Shown here one piece after another: positions 29,959 to 40,122 of a stretch of DNA of 64,000 nucleotides. The stretch is taken from contig NZ_PVNH01000005.1 of NCBI RefSeq assembly GCF_003001955.1, positions 473,191-537,190 of the forward strand, in the 5' to 3' direction. Each line of letters starts with the position of its first letter. Position 1 is the stretch's first letter. The position numbers and the translations under genes were made by a program. The notes below the pieces were generated by a model. The model was not told the DNA's origin, made no database searches, and was given only the letters and a program-made list of their open reading frames with translations. This DNA comes from Prauserella shujinwangii (GTDB lineage: Bacteria; Actinomycetota; Actinomycetes; Mycobacteriales; Pseudonocardiaceae).

Positions 29959-30864
29959 GTGCGTGTTGGCATCGTGATCCTTCCGGAAGACCGGTGGTGG
30001 GCGGCCGAGCCCAAGTGGCGGGCGGCCGAGGAGTACGGGTTCGACCACGCCTGGACGTACGACCACCTCGGCTGGCGCTCGCTCGTCGACGGGCCGTGGT
30101 TCAGCGCGATGCCGACCCTCAGCGCGGCGGCCATGGTCACGTCGCGCATCCGCCTCGGCACGTTCGTCGCCTCGCCCAACTTCCGGCACCCGCTGCCGTT
30201 CATGCGCGAGCTCATCACCGTCGACGACCTCGCCGACGGCAGGCTCGTGCTGGGCGTTGGCGCGGGCGGGCTCGGCTACGACACCAGCGTCTTCGGCGAG
30301 TCGGAACTCGGCAACCGGGCACGCGCGGACCGGTTCGCCGAGTTCGTGGCGGCGCTCGATGGGCTGCTGATGACGGACAGGTACGACTACTCGGGCGAGT
30401 ACTACACGATCCGCGGCGCGCGGAACCTGCCCGGTCCGGTGCAGCGGCCCCGCCTGCCGTTCCTCATCGCCGCCAACGGCCCGCGCACGATGCGGGTGGC
30501 CGCCCGGTTCGGCGCGGGCTGGGTGACCACCGGCAGGTACACCGACGACCAGGACGCGTGGTGGGCTTCCGTCGCGGAGCTCGCCCGGCGCTTCGACGAG
30601 GCGCTGGAGCGGGAGGGCCGCGGTCGGGCGGAGGTGCACCGGTACGTGTCGCTCGACGCGGCGCCGGTGTTCTCGCTGTCGAGCGCTGAGGCCTTCGCCG
30701 ACGCGGCCGGGCGGGCGGCCGAGCTCGGGTTCACCGACCTCGTCGTGCACTGGCCGCGCAGCGGCACCCCGTACCAGGGCCGGGAGAGCGTGCTCGAACA
30801 GGTGGTCGACGAGCAGCTGCCCGCGTTGCAGGGTCGTGCCGCCCCAGGCGACCCGGAAGAGTGA
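29959..30864 (+). CDS. Luciferase-like (LLM class) flavin/F420 oxidoreductase
   Basis: A 301-aa TIM-barrel protein. Begins VRVGIVILPEDRW, then AEEYGFDHAWTYDH, ASPNFRHPLPFMRELITVDD, LADGRLVLGVGAGG and PFLIAANGPRTMRVAARFGAGW. These are LLM-class marks. In actinobacteria many of these use F420 instead of FMN, but nothing here decides the cofactor. The substrate is unknown. Downstream lies a compact G+C-rich hairpin. Confidence 0.85.
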   Translation: MRVGIVILPEDRWWAAEPKWRAAEEYGFDHAWTYDHLGWRSLVDGPWFSAMPTLSAAAMVTSRIRLGTFVASPNFRHPLPFMRELITVDDLADGRLVLGVGAGGLGYDTSVFGESELGNRARADRFAEFVAALDGLLMTDRYDYSGEYYTIRGARNLPGPVQRPRLPFLIAANGPRTMRVAARFGAGWVTTGRYTDDQDAWWASVAELARRFDEALEREGRGRAEVHRYVSLDAAPVFSLSSAEAFADAAGRAAELGFTDLVVHWPRSGTPYQGRESVLEQVVDEQLPALQGRAAPGDPEE

Positions 30865-32316
<1,452 letters not shown>

Positions 32317-32338
32317 GAAGAAGCCGGGTGCCCGGGTG

Positions 32339-32384
32339 GCCGTGCGTGACGAACGTCGTTCTCACCACGTTCCGCACTCACGAG
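32339..32384. repeat. Palindromic element, copy 3 (degenerate)
   Basis: The right half matches the family well (ACCACG, then CACTCACGAG). The left half is diverged, with about 15 of 21 positions pairing. It lies between glf and the PAP2 gene inside a same-strand gene string, so it may be a weak internal hairpin. Confidence 0.6.
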
Positions 32385-32392
32385 AGGTCCAG

Positions 32393-32887
32393 GTGCTGGT
32401 GGGGATCCAGCGGGCCATCGCCACCCCGTCGTCCGTGCGGGCCGCCCGCGTGCTGTCCCACTTCGGGGAGCACAGCGCGGGCTGGTTCGCGCTCGGCCTG
32501 CTCGGCGCCGCCGTGGACCGGCGGCGCCGGGCCGACTGGCTGACGGCCGCGGCGGGAGTCGTGGGCTCGCACGCCGCTTCGATCGCCGTGAAACGCGTCG
32601 TCCGCAGACCCCGCCCCGACGATCCGAGCGTCACCGTGGGCGTGGGGACGCCCAGCAAGCTGAGCTTCCCCTCGTCGCACGCGACCTCCACGACGGCGGC
32701 CGCCGTGCTGTACTCCGAGCTGACCGGGCGTAACCTCGTTCCGGCGCTTGTTCCGCCGATGCTGGCCTCACGGCTGGTACTCGGCGTGCACTACCCGACC
32801 GACGTACTCGCCGGTGCCGTCCTCGGCGGCGTGACCGGCGGGCTGCTCCGCCGCAAGCTGAAATCACGGAAGCCGAAACCACGATGA
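32393..32887 (+). CDS. PAP2-family phosphatase (Rv3807c-like)
   Basis: A 164-aa membrane phosphatase with the three PAP2 motifs: KRVVRRPRP (68-76), PSSHATS (93-99) and SRLVLGVHYPTDV with Arg127 and His133. By position between glf and ubiA it matches Rv3807c, the candidate phosphatase that removes the 5-phosphate of decaprenyl-phosphoryl-phosphoribose before DprE1/DprE2. I place the start at the GTG after GAGAGG. An ATG overlapping the glf end (32309) is in frame but would translate the palindromic repeat. Confidence 0.82.
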   Translation: MLVGIQRAIATPSSVRAARVLSHFGEHSAGWFALGLLGAAVDRRRRADWLTAAAGVVGSHAASIAVKRVVRRPRPDDPSVTVGVGTPSKLSFPSSHATSTTAAAVLYSELTGRNLVPALVPPMLASRLVLGVHYPTDVLAGAVLGGVTGGLLRRKLKSRKPKPR

Positions 32888-33810
32888 GTGAGACGACCGA
32901 GCGGGCCGAGATCCGGGAGACCCCCGCCAGCAGGGGTCCCTTCGCCACGGTGGCCGGCGTCGCGAGAACGGCCCGGCCGCGCCAGTGGGTGAAGAACGTC
33001 CTGGTCCTCGCGGCGCCGTTCACGGCAGGCCAGATCGGCAACGGCCAGGTGCTGCTCGACGCCGCGGTGGCGTTCGTCGCCTTCTCGTTCGTCGCCTCCT
33101 CGGTGTACCTCATCAACGACGCCGTCGACGTCGAGGCCGACCGGGCGCACCCGACGAAGCGCAACCGGCCGATCGCGGCGGGAATCGTCCCGGTGCCGCT
33201 CGCGTACGCCGCCGCGGTCGTGTTCTTCGCGGGCGGAGTCGCGATCAGCCTGCTTGCCGACTGGCGGCTGCTGATCGTGCTCCTCGTCTACGAGGCCATC
33301 CAGCTCGGCTATTGCTTCGGTCTCAAGCACCAGCCGGTGGTCGACCTCGCGATCGTCGGCTCCGGATTCCTGATGCGGCTGATCGCGGGCGGTGTCGCGA
33401 CCGGCATCGCGCTGTCGCAGTGGTTCCTGCTGGTCACCGCGTTCGGTTCGCTGTTCATGGTCGCGGGCAAGCGCTACGCGGAGATCATGCTCTTCGAACG
33501 GACGGGCGCGAAGATCCGCTCGTCGCTGAAGAAGTACTCGGCGAGCTACCTGCGGTTCGTGTGGGCCACGTCCGCGGCGATCCTGATCATGTCCTACTGC
33601 CTGTGGGCGTTCGAGCAGCAGCACAGGCTGCCGGAGTCGGTGTGGGCGGTCATCTCCATCGTCCCGTTCGTCGTCGCGGTGCTGCGGTACGCGGTCGACG
33701 TGGACGGCGGCAACGCGGGGGAGCCGGAGGAGATCGCCCTCCGCGACCGCGTCCTGCAGGTGCTCGGCGCGTCCTGGGTGGTCACCCTCGTCCTGTCGAT
33801 CTACCTCTGA
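32884..33810 (+). CDS. ubiA: Decaprenyl-phosphate phosphoribosyltransferase (Rv3806c-like)
   Basis: Joins 5-phosphoribosyl diphosphate to decaprenyl phosphate, the first committed step to decaprenyl-phosphoryl-arabinose. 308 aa, UbiA superfamily with about 8-9 helices. ARPRQWVKNVLVLAAP at the start, Mg-binding NDAVDVEAD (78-86) followed by HPTKRNRPIAAG, and AGKRYAEIM with SSLKKYSASYLRF in the second half, as in the mycobacterial enzyme. Start overlaps the PAP2 stop (ATGA). The convergent emb gene overlaps its end by 10 nt. Confidence 0.95.
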   Translation: MSETTERAEIRETPASRGPFATVAGVARTARPRQWVKNVLVLAAPFTAGQIGNGQVLLDAAVAFVAFSFVASSVYLINDAVDVEADRAHPTKRNRPIAAGIVPVPLAYAAAVVFFAGGVAISLLADWRLLIVLLVYEAIQLGYCFGLKHQPVVDLAIVGSGFLMRLIAGGVATGIALSQWFLLVTAFGSLFMVAGKRYAEIMLFERTGAKIRSSLKKYSASYLRFVWATSAAILIMSYCLWAFEQQHRLPESVWAVISIVPFVVAVLRYAVDVDGGNAGEPEEIALRDRVLQVLGASWVVTLVLSIYL

Positions 33811-36587
33811 CCGGAGCGGGTCCCGGACACCGCGACATCCCGCAGCGGCACCGGATAGGTCAACCGGTACATCAGCACCGGCTTGCGCAGCTTGTCGCCG
33901 CGCAGGTAGGTCGGCACCCGCTGGTGTTCGGCCACCTGCACCAGCGGCGCGTACGGGCCCCCCGCGCCATGGTCGTCGGACATCAGGCCGATGTCGTGCG
34001 GGTCGAGGCTCGACGTGAACCGGTAGCGCACCGGCTGGGTCAGCCCGTCCTGGACCGAGGCGGGTTCCCGGCACGGCAGGATGAACGGCGAGATCCAGTC
34101 GAGGGTGACCGGCTCGGCGGCGGGCACGAGTTCGAGCGAGGGCACCACGCGGGGCAGCCGCGGAGTGCCGATGCCGAGCCAGCCCCGCTCGGCGCTCGCC
34201 ACGAGGCGGACCCGCTCCGCGGCGCCGGGATCCAGCCTGGCGTCTTCCCACTCGCCCTGGGCGGAGGACAGCTCGATCCGCTCGCTCCAGCGGACGGAGC
34301 CGTCCGCGCCACCGAACTCCACCCGGAGCCGGGCGCGCCCGTCTACGGCGACGGGTACCACCAGCGGCGGCGAGCTCGCGTCGCTCGCGCGCTCCGGCAG
34401 CCGGTACCACCCGGTGCGCAGCGATCCCGTACCGGTCCACACCGGGTACCGGGCGGTGCCGTACGGCTCGGGCGGCGCCAGTCCCTCCGGCTGCTCGCCG
34501 TTGACGGTGAAGCCGCCGCGCGCGGCAGCCTGTCCCGCGACCCGGGTGAGCAGGCCCTCGGCCGGGTCCGGCTCCGCCTGCATCCAGTCCTCGATACCGC
34601 AGCTGCCGCCTGCCAGCGAGGCGATGTTGGCCCTGCCGACGGTGAACGTGTCCCAGCGGTCGGCGACGGCGTACGCCATCGTGCCGAGCTCCAGCAGCAG
34701 CGTGCCGACCAATCCGGCCACGATCCACGGCCCCGGCGAGACGCGGCGCACGAACAGGGCGGCCACCGCCAGCACCAGCCCGGCGCCGAGCACCGCCGTC
34801 GACAGCGGCACACCCGCCATCGCGGGCGGGACGTCGGCCCACTTCACGCCGACGTTCGAGAAGTACCACCACCGCGACGGCGCCCGGAGTGCCAGCGCGG
34901 CCACCCCGGCGACCAGTGCCAGCAGCGCGGCCCGCTGCCACGCCGCCCGCAGGGCCCCGCGCGCGATCGTGTGCACGAGCACGGCGACGAGCAGCGCGCC
35001 GAGACCAGCGAGCGCGCCGAAGTGGTGCGTCCACTTGGTCGGCGTGAACGCGAGCGCGACGAGGTACAGCGCGCTGCCGGCCAGCAGCCTGCGCGTGGGC
35101 CCGGCGGCGAGACCGGGGACCCGGCGGGCCAGCAGCAGCACGGCGAGCGCCACGATCGCCAGCAACGTCAGCAGCACCGGCACCCGCCGGTTCAGCGCGC
35201 CCTCCACGACCGTGGGGTCGAGCAGGGCCTCGTACCGCTTCGGCTCGTCCCGCCAGCCGAGGCTGGGCCCGATCCGGGTCCGTACCTCGGTGGCCTCGCG
35301 GACCGCGTGCCACGACTGGTCGTGGAACATCAACAGCAGCGCGGCGGCACCCGTGCCGGCCAGCGTGGTGAGGGACACCAGCCACCGCCCGCGCAGCAGC
35401 CGGACGAGGGCGGGGGACGCGGCGACGAACGGCATGAACGCCGCCACCCCGGTCGGGGTCACGGCGAGCGTGGCGCCCGCGACCAGGACACCGAGGGCGA
35501 GCGGAGTGCTCGACCGGGTCGCCAGCGCGCGTTCGACCAGCGCGAACACCACGAGGGAGCCGACGACGATCCACGGCTCGGGGCGCAGCCCGACGTCGAA
35601 CGGCACGTACCAGGCGAGAAACGCGACCGCGGCGCTCCAGCGCACCCAGGGACCCGGTGCCGCGGTGCACCGGCGCAGCAGCAGCCGGTCGACGAGCAGC
35701 CAGCCGACGAGCCCGAGCAGCAGCGAGGGCAGCCGCAGCCACCACGCGGCCGCACTCACGGCGACCAGCGGCCGGTACAGCTCGTAGAACCAGCCGAACG
35801 GCGCTTCCGGCGCGTTGAGCCACCGGAAGTAGTTGCCGATGTAGCCGGTGTCGTCGGCGGCCTTCAGCATCGTGAGGATGTAGCCGTCGTCGACGGTGAA
35901 CGCCCCGATCAGCACCCAGCAGGCCAGCACGGCCGCGACGAGCAGGTCCGGCCCCCTCGGCCGCCACCAGCCGGGCGGGAGCAGCCGCACCCGCCGCACG
36001 TGCGGACGTTCCCACCGGGCGAGCAGCAGGAGCAGGGCACCGACGCTCGCCACCGTGAGCGCGCCGAGGGCGAGTTTCAGCACGCTCGGACTCGACTGGT
36101 AGCCGGTGTCGGGCGTCACCGACACGCGCAGGTCCGTGCTGCCGCGGGCATCGGTGAACAGCCCGTTCACCGCGGGCCGGGCGGCGCTGTGCCCGATGAC
36201 CTCGCCGCCAGCCGACACCGTCGTCCCGGCCGGGCCGGCGTGCACGGCCCAGTCGCAGCGCTCGGCGGTGGCCACGGTGGACCCGTGCAGCGACGCCGCG
36301 ACGGTACCGCCGCGGTTCTCGACGCGCAGGCCGCCGTCATCCGGATCGCTGGTGGTCGCCAGGACCAGGCCGCCCCCGCCCGTCGCCTCGACAGCCGGGC
36401 AGCCGATCGTCACGTCGAGCCGTTCGGGCTGGTACGGGAAGAGCGGGAGCAGGGTGCTCTCGGCGGTGCCGTCCGCAGGCCACCGGTAGGTCGTCTCGTC
36501 CTGCTCCACCGGTGCCAGCGCGAAGAGAACGGCGGTCAGCGCGGACAGTGTTCCGAGCCCCGCGAGGATCCATCGGCGAGCGGCCAT
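33801..36587 (-). CDS. Emb-type arabinosyltransferase (EmbA/B/C family, GT53)
   Basis: Adds arabinofuranose from decaprenyl-phosphoryl-arabinose to the growing arabinan outside the membrane. 928 aa: one N-terminal helix, an Emb N-terminal beta domain (residues about 30-170), a multi-helix GT-C core with TVDDGYILTM (231-240) and DTGYIGNYFRW, and a C-terminal carbohydrate-binding beta domain ending in LMYRLTYPVPLRDV. Shorter than mycobacterial Emb proteins (about 1,050-1,100). It is the only Emb gene here, where mycobacteria have three. The ATG start lies 7 nt after TAAGGT. Confidence 0.93.
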   Translation of the reverse strand: MAARRWILAGLGTLSALTAVLFALAPVEQDETTYRWPADGTAESTLLPLFPYQPERLDVTIGCPAVEATGGGGLVLATTSDPDDGGLRVENRGGTVAASLHGSTVATAERCDWAVHAGPAGTTVSAGGEVIGHSAARPAVNGLFTDARGSTDLRVSVTPDTGYQSSPSVLKLALGALTVASVGALLLLLARWERPHVRRVRLLPPGWWRPRGPDLLVAAVLACWVLIGAFTVDDGYILTMLKAADDTGYIGNYFRWLNAPEAPFGWFYELYRPLVAVSAAAWWLRLPSLLLGLVGWLLVDRLLLRRCTAAPGPWVRWSAAVAFLAWYVPFDVGLRPEPWIVVGSLVVFALVERALATRSSTPLALGVLVAGATLAVTPTGVAAFMPFVAASPALVRLLRGRWLVSLTTLAGTGAAALLLMFHDQSWHAVREATEVRTRIGPSLGWRDEPKRYEALLDPTVVEGALNRRVPVLLTLLAIVALAVLLLARRVPGLAAGPTRRLLAGSALYLVALAFTPTKWTHHFGALAGLGALLVAVLVHTIARGALRAAWQRAALLALVAGVAALALRAPSRWWYFSNVGVKWADVPPAMAGVPLSTAVLGAGLVLAVAALFVRRVSPGPWIVAGLVGTLLLELGTMAYAVADRWDTFTVGRANIASLAGGSCGIEDWMQAEPDPAEGLLTRVAGQAAARGGFTVNGEQPEGLAPPEPYGTARYPVWTGTGSLRTGWYRLPERASDASSPPLVVPVAVDGRARLRVEFGGADGSVRWSERIELSSAQGEWEDARLDPGAAERVRLVASAERGWLGIGTPRLPRVVPSLELVPAAEPVTLDWISPFILPCREPASVQDGLTQPVRYRFTSSLDPHDIGLMSDDHGAGGPYAPLVQVAEHQRVPTYLRGDKLRKPVLMYRLTYPVPLRDVAVSGTRSGQR

Positions 36588-36594
36588 CGTAGGC

Positions 36595-36600
36595 ACCTTA
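36595..36600 (-). promoter_or_regulatory. -10 box of the emb gene
   Basis: TAAGGT on the minus strand, 7 nt before the ATG giving MAARRWIL. An in-frame GTG three codons upstream overlaps this box. Confidence 0.55.
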
Positions 36601-36659
36601 AGCAGGACCCGATGCCGATTCGTAACGGGGCGGTGACATTGCCGAGTCCGACTCGCCGT

Positions 36660-37124
36660 TTATCGCACGGCGGTGAGCAGTATGTCTGGTTCGTCTGCGT
36701 AGCACCGGAGTATCGAAACCGCCGCCGTTCGGCCGAGCGGCCGGGAGACCGGCGCCGGGTGGCGCAACCGCACCACGAGGTTCGTCTCGAACAACGGCTT
36801 CAGCACAAGTTCGCCGCCCTCGACGCGGACGGCCGAAGCGCGGACCACCGTCGCGGCGAGCATGCCGACGGTGAACAGCAACGAGTAGCCGGGCAGGACG
36901 ACGAGTATCGTGTCCACCACCGGGCCGAGATCGAGGAGCAGGAACAGCAGCGCCTCGATGAGCGTCACCACGGCGAAGACCACGAGCAGGGGTACCTGTG
37001 CCCGCGCGTAACCGACCGCCGTGACCCCGGGTGGAGTGGTGCGACGACGCCGGAACACGAACGGGCCGATGCACGCGAGCATGCGAGCCTCGTTGCGCAG
37101 CAGGTGTCCCAGTGCGACCAACAC
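36660..37124 (-). CDS. Uncharacterised membrane protein (154 aa)
   Basis: Two strong hydrophobic stretches (VPLLVVFAVVTLIEALLFLL and TILVVLPGYSLLFTVGMLAA), then a soluble C-terminal part with RVEGGELVLKPLFETNLVV, which resembles a membrane-linked PH-like beta fold. I recognise no family. It lies between the emb and GT-C genes where mycobacteria carry mycolate genes. The start is uncertain: GTG after GGGGGG, or ATG at residue 15. Confidence 0.65.
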   Translation of the reverse strand: MLVALGHLLRNEARMLACIGPFVFRRRRTTPPGVTAVGYARAQVPLLVVFAVVTLIEALLFLLLDLGPVVDTILVVLPGYSLLFTVGMLAATVVRASAVRVEGGELVLKPLFETNLVVRLRHPAPVSRPLGRTAAVSILRCYADEPDILLTAVR

Positions 37125-37180
37125 GATCCCCCCAGGCCGGTCCTCCTGATGTGTTGCCGAGTCTACGGGGAAGGGGAGGC

Positions 37181-39316
37181 ATGACCGCGGTGGCGAAAGA
37201 CGCGGACACGCGGGAGACCGGCCGCTCCGGCGAGGCGGGGCCGGGGTCCTCGCGCGGCTTCCTGGCGCGGCGCGACGGGGCGGCCTGGCTGGTCGCGGGC
37301 CTCGCGCTGGTGCTCGGCGGCGTGTTCGTCGGCTTCGACCTCGCCTACAACCAGGGCAAGTTGATCGCCCCGCTCGACGACGTCTACATCCACCTGCGGT
37401 ACGGCTCCCAGATCGGCAGGGGGCAGTTCTTCGAGTTCCACCCGGGTGATCCGGTGAGCACGGGCGCGAGCAGCCTGCTCTACGCGTTCGTGCTCGGCGC
37501 GGGTCACCTCGTCGGCTTCCGTGGCGATCTCCTGCTGCCCTTCGCCGTCGTGCTCGGCATCGGGTGCCTCGCCGGGACCACGGCCGTCGTGTACCGGCTC
37601 GGCCGCACGTTCGCGAGCCGCACGGTGGGCGTCTGGGCCGGGATCCTCGTCGCCGTCAGCGGGCCGTTGCTGTGGGGCGCGGCGAGCGGGATGGAGGTCG
37701 GGCTCACCGCCCTGCTGCTCACCGGCACCGTGCTGGCCTTCGTGCGGGAGCGGCCGTTGGCCCGGTTCCGGGTCACCCCGGTGCTCGGCGCGCTGCTGGC
37801 GCTGGTCCGGCCGGAGGGTCTCGTGGTCGCCGTCCTGATCGCGGGCGCGATGCTGTGGACGGTGCTGCGCGAGCGGCGGCGCGTGGGGGCCGCGGCGTGG
37901 AGCCTGCTCCCGGTGGCCGCCGGAGCCGGGCAGTACGCCTTCTACCTGCTCGCCACGGGAACGGCGACCGCGAACGGCGTGCGGGCGAAGTCGCACCTGC
38001 ACGACCGCCCGCAGTTCTTCCTCGGCGAGTTCGTCGACCGCACGGTCGCGAACGTGCGCGGGTTCGTCGACGCGCTGGCGGGGCTCAACGAGCAGGACTT
38101 CGCGTTCCCCGGGCTGCTGTTGCTCGCCGTGGGCGGCCTCGGCCACCTGCTGGTGACCCGGCGGGAGTGGCGGCCGCTGCTGGTGGCACTGAGCCTCGGC
38201 CTGGCAGGCGTGCTCGTGGCCGCCGCCACGCTGTCCACCGCGCTCATCCACGAGCTGCGTTACCTCCAGCCGTTCCTCCCGCTGTTCGTGTTGTTCGCGG
38301 TCTGCGGGGTGCACGCGCTCACCCGCCTGCTGGCCGGGGCACGGGCCCGGCGGGCCGCACTGCACACCGTGCTCGTCGTCGCGCTGCTGTTCTCGCTGCT
38401 CGCGCTGCCCGCGTGGGCGGTGAAGCTGGGCAGGCAGGCCGCCACCATCCGGGACACGGACGTGTCCGTCGGCGCGTGGGTCAGCGGCAACCTGCCGCCC
38501 GATGCCGTGGTCGGTGTGAAGGACGTCGGCGCGGTGGCCTACTTCGGCGGCCGCCGGACGGTCGACCTGATCGGCCTGACCACCAACGGCCTCGCGGAAC
38601 CCGCCAACAACGGCACGGGGGCGCTCTACGAGGCGCTGCGCCGGCTCCCGGAGGCCGACCGGCCGGACTACTTCGCCGTCTACGAGGAACGCCCTGGCCC
38701 GCCGATGCAGCCGCTGTTCGACGCGGGCCTGTTCGGCGAGGGTCCGCTGATCACGTTCCACGTGCGCACGCCACCCGCGCTCGACGGCTTCAGCATCGTG
38801 CCGTTCCGGGAGCTGCACGTCTTCCGTGCCGACTGGCGGCTCGCCGGCACCGGCGACGCGCCGCCCCCTGGTGTCACCGGGGAGATCAAGGACTATCTGA
38901 ACACGGGGGACCTCGCGGGCGAGGAAGCCCACGGCTGGACGGCGCGGATGGCGCAACCCGGCCTGCAACCGGACACGGTGCTGCGCAGGCAGGGCGACGT
39001 GGTCGACAGCGGACGCGTCATCGTGGGCGGCGAGCGGTTCACCGCCGGCGGGCTCACCCCTGGCGAACCGCTGACCATCCACGCGCGCACGCTGGCGCCC
39101 GGGGTCGAGCGGGAGGTCCGGGTCCGGGTCGACGGCACCGACGTGGGCACCTGGCGGTTCCACCGGAGCGAGGAGTGGCGGCACCGTGCGTTCACCGTGC
39201 CCGGCGATGCCGTCACAGGTGAGTCGGTGACCGTCGAGCTCGAACCGGTCCGCCCGCTGCTGAGCCCGTACCCCGAGTACACGTCGTTCGGGTACTGGTT
39301 CAGCCAGCCCAGGTGA
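37181..39316 (+). CDS. Large GT-C membrane glycosyltransferase with C-terminal beta domain
   Basis: A 711-aa protein, about 11 helices to residue 480. The first outside loop holds LIAPLDDVYIHLRYGSQIG and then HPGDPVSTGASSLLYAF, the DDxYIxxRY and GxPVxTGxSxL pattern of AftB-like GT-C enzymes. The last 230 residues are soluble and end in a jelly-roll-like beta region (REVRVRVDGTDVGTWRF), possibly a carbohydrate-binding module. Beside emb and dprE it is the best local candidate for AftB function. The start is set by AAGGGGAGGC before the ATG. Confidence 0.8.
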   Translation: MTAVAKDADTRETGRSGEAGPGSSRGFLARRDGAAWLVAGLALVLGGVFVGFDLAYNQGKLIAPLDDVYIHLRYGSQIGRGQFFEFHPGDPVSTGASSLLYAFVLGAGHLVGFRGDLLLPFAVVLGIGCLAGTTAVVYRLGRTFASRTVGVWAGILVAVSGPLLWGAASGMEVGLTALLLTGTVLAFVRERPLARFRVTPVLGALLALVRPEGLVVAVLIAGAMLWTVLRERRRVGAAAWSLLPVAAGAGQYAFYLLATGTATANGVRAKSHLHDRPQFFLGEFVDRTVANVRGFVDALAGLNEQDFAFPGLLLLAVGGLGHLLVTRREWRPLLVALSLGLAGVLVAAATLSTALIHELRYLQPFLPLFVLFAVCGVHALTRLLAGARARRAALHTVLVVALLFSLLALPAWAVKLGRQAATIRDTDVSVGAWVSGNLPPDAVVGVKDVGAVAYFGGRRTVDLIGLTTNGLAEPANNGTGALYEALRRLPEADRPDYFAVYEERPGPPMQPLFDAGLFGEGPLITFHVRTPPALDGFSIVPFRELHVFRADWRLAGTGDAPPPGVTGEIKDYLNTGDLAGEEAHGWTARMAQPGLQPDTVLRRQGDVVDSGRVIVGGERFTAGGLTPGEPLTIHARTLAPGVEREVRVRVDGTDVGTWRFHRSEEWRHRAFTVPGDAVTGESVTVELEPVRPLLSPYPEYTSFGYWFSQPR

Positions 39317-39317
39317 C

Positions 39318-39363
39318 CTCGTGCGGGAGGAACGTCGGGAGAACCACGTTCCTCACGCACGAG
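39318..39363. repeat. Palindromic element, copy 4
   Basis: CTCGTGCG...CGCACGAG outer arms with GAGGAACGT/ACGTTCCTC inside; 17 of 18 arm positions pair. It lies between the convergent GT-C and dprE2 genes, starting 2 nt after one stop and ending 3 nt before the other, so it is a likely bidirectional terminator. Confidence 0.75.
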
Positions 39364-39366
39364 CCG

Positions 39367-40122
39367 TCAGAGGGGCAGCTTGCGGAAGATCGGTCGCGGC
39401 ACGTGCCGCAGTGCCGACATCACGAACCGGAACGCGGGCGGAGCCCACACCAGGTCCTTGCCCTTGCGCACCGCGTCGACGGCGATGTCGGCGACCTGCT
39501 CGGGCGCTTGCTCCAGCGGTGCCTTGCCCATGCCCTCGGTCATCTTCGTCTTCACCTGGCCGGGCCGGACCACCGTCACCGTGCCGCCGTGCGGGCGCAG
39601 CGCCTCACCGAGCCCCAGGTAGAAGCCGTCGAAACCGGCCTTCGTGGACCCGTAGACGAAGTTCGAGCGGCGGACGCGTTCCCCGGCCACGGAGGACAGC
39701 GCGATCACCGCGCCGTGCCCCTGCCTCTTCAGCTTCTCCGCCAGCGCCACGCCCACCGACACGGCGGCGGTGTAGTTCACGGTGGCCAGCTCCACGGCCT
39801 TGGCGTGGTCCTGCCACGCCTCCTCGGCGTCGCCGAGCAGGCCGAACGCGACCACGCTGACGTCGATGTCGCCGTCGGCGAAGCACTTGTCCAGCACGGC
39901 GGGATGCGAAGCGGTGTCCGTGGCATCGAACTCCACTGTGGACACCGAAGCGCCCGCGGACCGGAGCCGCTCGGCCGCGGCGTCGAGCCGCGACGAGGGC
40001 CGGGCGGCGAGCACCACCCGCAGCGGGCGTGCGGTGAGGTACTTCTCGGCGATCGCCAGCGCGATGTCCGAGGTGCCGCCGAGCAGCAGCAGCGACTGGG
40101 GGTTGCCGACCGCGTCGATCAC
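39367..40122 (-). CDS. dprE2: Decaprenylphosphoryl-2-keto-ribose reductase
   Basis: NADH-dependent SDR that reduces the keto intermediate made by DprE1 to decaprenyl-phosphoryl-arabinose. 251 aa: [19 protein letters not shown] (NAD loop of the DprE2 type), [29 protein letters not shown] with Ser and YxxxK, and [17 protein letters not shown] start overlaps the dprE1 stop by 4 nt (GTGA), so the two subunits are translationally coupled. Confidence 0.94.
   Translation of the reverse strand: MIDAVGNPQSLLLLGGTSDIALAIAEKYLTARPLRVVLAARPSSRLDAAAERLRSAGASVSTVEFDATDTASHPAVLDKCFADGDIDVSVVAFGLLGDAEEAWQDHAKAVELATVNYTAAVSVGVALAEKLKRQGHGAVIALSSVAGERVRRSNFVYGSTKAGFDGFYLGLGEALRPHGGTVTVVRPGQVKTKMTEGMGKAPLEQAPEQVADIAVDAVRKGKDLVWAPPAFRFVMSALRHVPRPIFRKLPL

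Noticed and set aside
33801..36587. Ile in GYIGNYFRW read as an ethambutol-resistance change
   Set aside because: The residue matching EmbB Met306 is the Met of DDGYILTM, which is conserved; the Ile is at a different position.
32985..37184. Very long open frame (1,399 codons) on the plus strand opposite the emb gene
   Set aside because: It is Arg/Gly/Pro-rich, overlaps ubiA and emb in other frames and has no family pattern. Third-position GC in this DNA keeps antisense frames open.
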